Shown here: piece by piece, positions 62,544-64,000 of the stretch
Numbering within the stretch: the stretch's first letter is position 1
Layout of the letters: each line of letters starts with the position of its first letter
Origin: Sunxiuqinia sp963677175
GTDB lineage: Bacteria > Bacteroidota > Bacteroidia > Bacteroidales > Prolixibacteraceae
Length of the DNA: 64,000 bases
Assembly: GCA_963677175.2 (NCBI GenBank)
Contig: CAXXES010000003.1
Coordinates: forward strand, 124,001 to 188,000
Reading direction: 5' to 3'
Notes under the pieces: generated by a model
Databases searched by the model: none
Told to the model about the DNA's origin: nothing
The model's input: the letters and a program-made list of their open reading frames with translations, nothing else
Translations under genes and position numbers: made by a program

Positions 62544-64000
62544 ATGATTCACACATTCTTTCGAACAAACAACGTAACAGGGCAAGAGCCTGCCCAAAAT
62601 CAGTTTCAAGTTACCAACCGGCTCACTTTTGGCTTTCTGTTTATTGCCCTGCTGTTTTCGGCATGCAGCCAGCCAACTCCCCCTCCGCCCGAAGCCGTTG
62701 GTCCTGTACCAACCGAACGGCAATTAAACTGGCACCAACTGGAGCAATACGCCTTTATCCATTTTACCACCAACACCTTTACTGACAAGGAATGGGGATT
62801 TGGTGACGAAAGTCCGACCGTTTTTAATCCCACCGGCCTGGATGCCGAACAATGGGCACGAACCATCAAAGAAGCCGGCCTAAAGGGAATCATCCTGACT
62901 TGCAAGCACCACGACGGCTTTTGCCTGTGGCCCAGCGAATACACCGACCACGACATTGCCGCCAGCCCATACAAAAACGGACAGGGCAATGTGGTTGAAG
63001 AGGTTTACGAAGCCTGCAAAAAGTATGATCTGAAGTTTGGCGTTTACCTCTCACCCTGGGATCGCAATCATCCGGAGTATGGCAACCCGGAATATGTGGA
63101 ATATTATCGTAACCAGTTGAAAGAACTGTTTCACGCGTATGGCCCCATTTTCGAAATGTGGTTTGACGGAGCAAACGGTGGCGATGGCTACTACGGCGGA
63201 GCCAACGAAACCCGTAGCATTGATGGTAAAACGTATTACGACTGGCCAACCACTTTAAATATGATTCGGGAAATTGAGCCCGAAGTGATTTTCTTTAGCG
63301 ATGCCGGACCCGATATTCGCTGGTGCGGGAACGAACGGGGATTCATTGGCGAAACCAACTGGAACACCATCAGTATCGACACCTTGTATGCCGGAAAACC
63401 GGGGATTACCGAACTACTGAACCGCGGGTCGGAAGACGGCACCAGTTGGGTTCCTGCCGAAGTGGATGTTTCCATTCGACCGGGGTGGTTTTACCATGCC
63501 CATGAGGATGACAAAGTCCGTTCGCCCGAAAACCTGTTTAAAATTTACCTGGAGTCGGTGGGGCGTGGCTCCAACCTTTTGCTGAACATTCCTCCCGACC
63601 GGCGCGGACTGATCCACGAAAATGATGTGGCATCCCTGCAACAGTGGAAAGCCATGCTGGACGAAGCGTTTGCCACCAACCTAGCTGAAGACGCTCCGAT
63701 GCAGGCCTCCGCGACTCGTGGAAAATCAGATGTTTACGGGGCAAAAAACCTGACCGACGCGAATCCTGAAACTTATTGGACAACCGATGACGACCAGCAA
63801 ACAGCCGAGCTTGTTGTTGATTTGGGGCAGGAGCAAACCGTTAACTACGTGTTGTTGCAGGAATACATCCAACTGGGACAGCGCGTGAAAGCTTTCAGCA
63901 TTGAAGCCAACCAAGACGGTGAATGGGCAACGATTGGCGAAGCAACTACCATCGGCTACAAGCGCATTGTACCGGTTGACGGAGTGAAAACCGACCAGCT
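62544..64000 (+). CDS. GH29 alpha-L-fucosidase lipoprotein (runs off the window)
   Basis: The visible 485 codons start MIHTFFRTNNVTG and have a lipobox LFSAC (Cys about 42). The GH29 catalytic barrel follows: YAFIHFTTNTFTDKEWGFGDE, GLKGIILTCKHHDGFCLWPS, and the nucleophile region IFEMWFDGANGGDGYYGG. NLLLNIPPDRRGLIHENDV ends the barrel, and a discoidin-like F5/8 C module begins near residue 400 (TDANPETYWTTDD). The signal is unusually long because of a polar N-terminus, so an internal start is possible. It removes alpha-linked fucose from glycans and should sit on the outer membrane. Confidence 0.92.
   Translation, partial: MIHTFFRTNNVTGQEPAQNQFQVTNRLTFGFLFIALLFSACSQPTPPPPEAVGPVPTERQLNWHQLEQYAFIHFTTNTFTDKEWGFGDESPTVFNPTGLDAEQWARTIKEAGLKGIILTCKHHDGFCLWPSEYTDHDIAASPYKNGQGNVVEEVYEACKKYDLKFGVYLSPWDRNHPEYGNPEYVEYYRNQLKELFHAYGPIFEMWFDGANGGDGYYGGANETRSIDGKTYYDWPTTLNMIREIEPEVIFFSDAGPDIRWCGNERGFIGETNWNTISIDTLYAGKPGITELLNRGSEDGTSWVPAEVDVSIRPGWFYHAHEDDKVRSPENLFKIYLESVGRGSNLLLNIPPDRRGLIHENDVASLQQWKAMLDEAFATNLAEDAPMQASATRGKSDVYGAKNLTDANPETYWTTDDDQQTAELVVDLGQEQTVNYVLLQEYIQLGQRVKAFSIEANQDGEWATIGEATTIGYKRIVPVDGVKTDQ

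Overview
The window looks like a Bacteroidota chromosome, probably Bacteroidales/Marinilabiliales (Prolixibacteraceae-like). The signs are several TAnnTTTG promoter boxes, a TonB-dependent receptor with a carboxypeptidase-regulatory-like N-terminus, a DUF5686-type outer-membrane protein, an AmpG transporter, an arylless GH29 fucosidase lipoprotein, and the PASTA-rluD-ddl and pccB/biotin-carrier arrangements usual in that phylum. This placement is inferred from gene content only. I saw no rRNA or tRNA gene.

Bases 1 to about 13,660 are an accessory island. It holds two related tyrosine-recombinase/IS91-type elements (1-559, cut by the window edge, and 8342-10735) that share GTTGAACTA ends followed by hairpins. 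It also has a tandem pair of group II introns (2427-3076 without an ORF, then 3086-5106 with a maturase), an IS4-family element with a 14-bp target duplication inside a broken methyltransferase gene, and another DDE transposase (12324-13553). Between them lie AT-rich single passenger genes: a GT39/ArnT-like transferase, a CsaA-like protein, a DUF1330 protein, a degenerate CPBP protease and a GNAT acetyltransferase. A 47-bp repeat next to two of the passengers suggests that they arrived as cassettes. The island ends against the 37-codon tail of a truncated gene at 13659.

Bases 13,780-27,850 begin the core. A candidate structured small RNA lies on the minus strand at 14233-14415. It is followed by a same-strand run that I read as a cell-wall turnover cluster: a DigH/YddW-type glycosyl hydrolase, a GT2 transferase, a DUF4922 protein with a GalT/Apa2-like HxHxQ site, a SpoIID/LytB protein, a DUF5686 outer-membrane protein and an AmpG permease. 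A TIM-barrel epimerase and a TonB-dependent receptor follow. From 27,910 to 30,650 there is a hairpin-rich spacer, a CNNM/CBS protein and a 105-bp tandem repeat that is open on both strands.

Bases 30,650-64,000 are mostly conserved housekeeping genes: dnaB, ddl, rluD, a PASTA protein, rpmH, rsmG, an ECF sigma factor, tgt, an LptF/LptG permease, pccB and a biotin carrier, ispE, gcvP, an MBL hydrolase, pcm, a sugar-1-phosphate transferase, arcA, a SPOUT methyltransferase, a TPR lipoprotein, a deoxynucleoside kinase, a prolyl oligopeptidase, pnp and rpsO. The window runs out inside a GH29 alpha-L-fucosidase gene.
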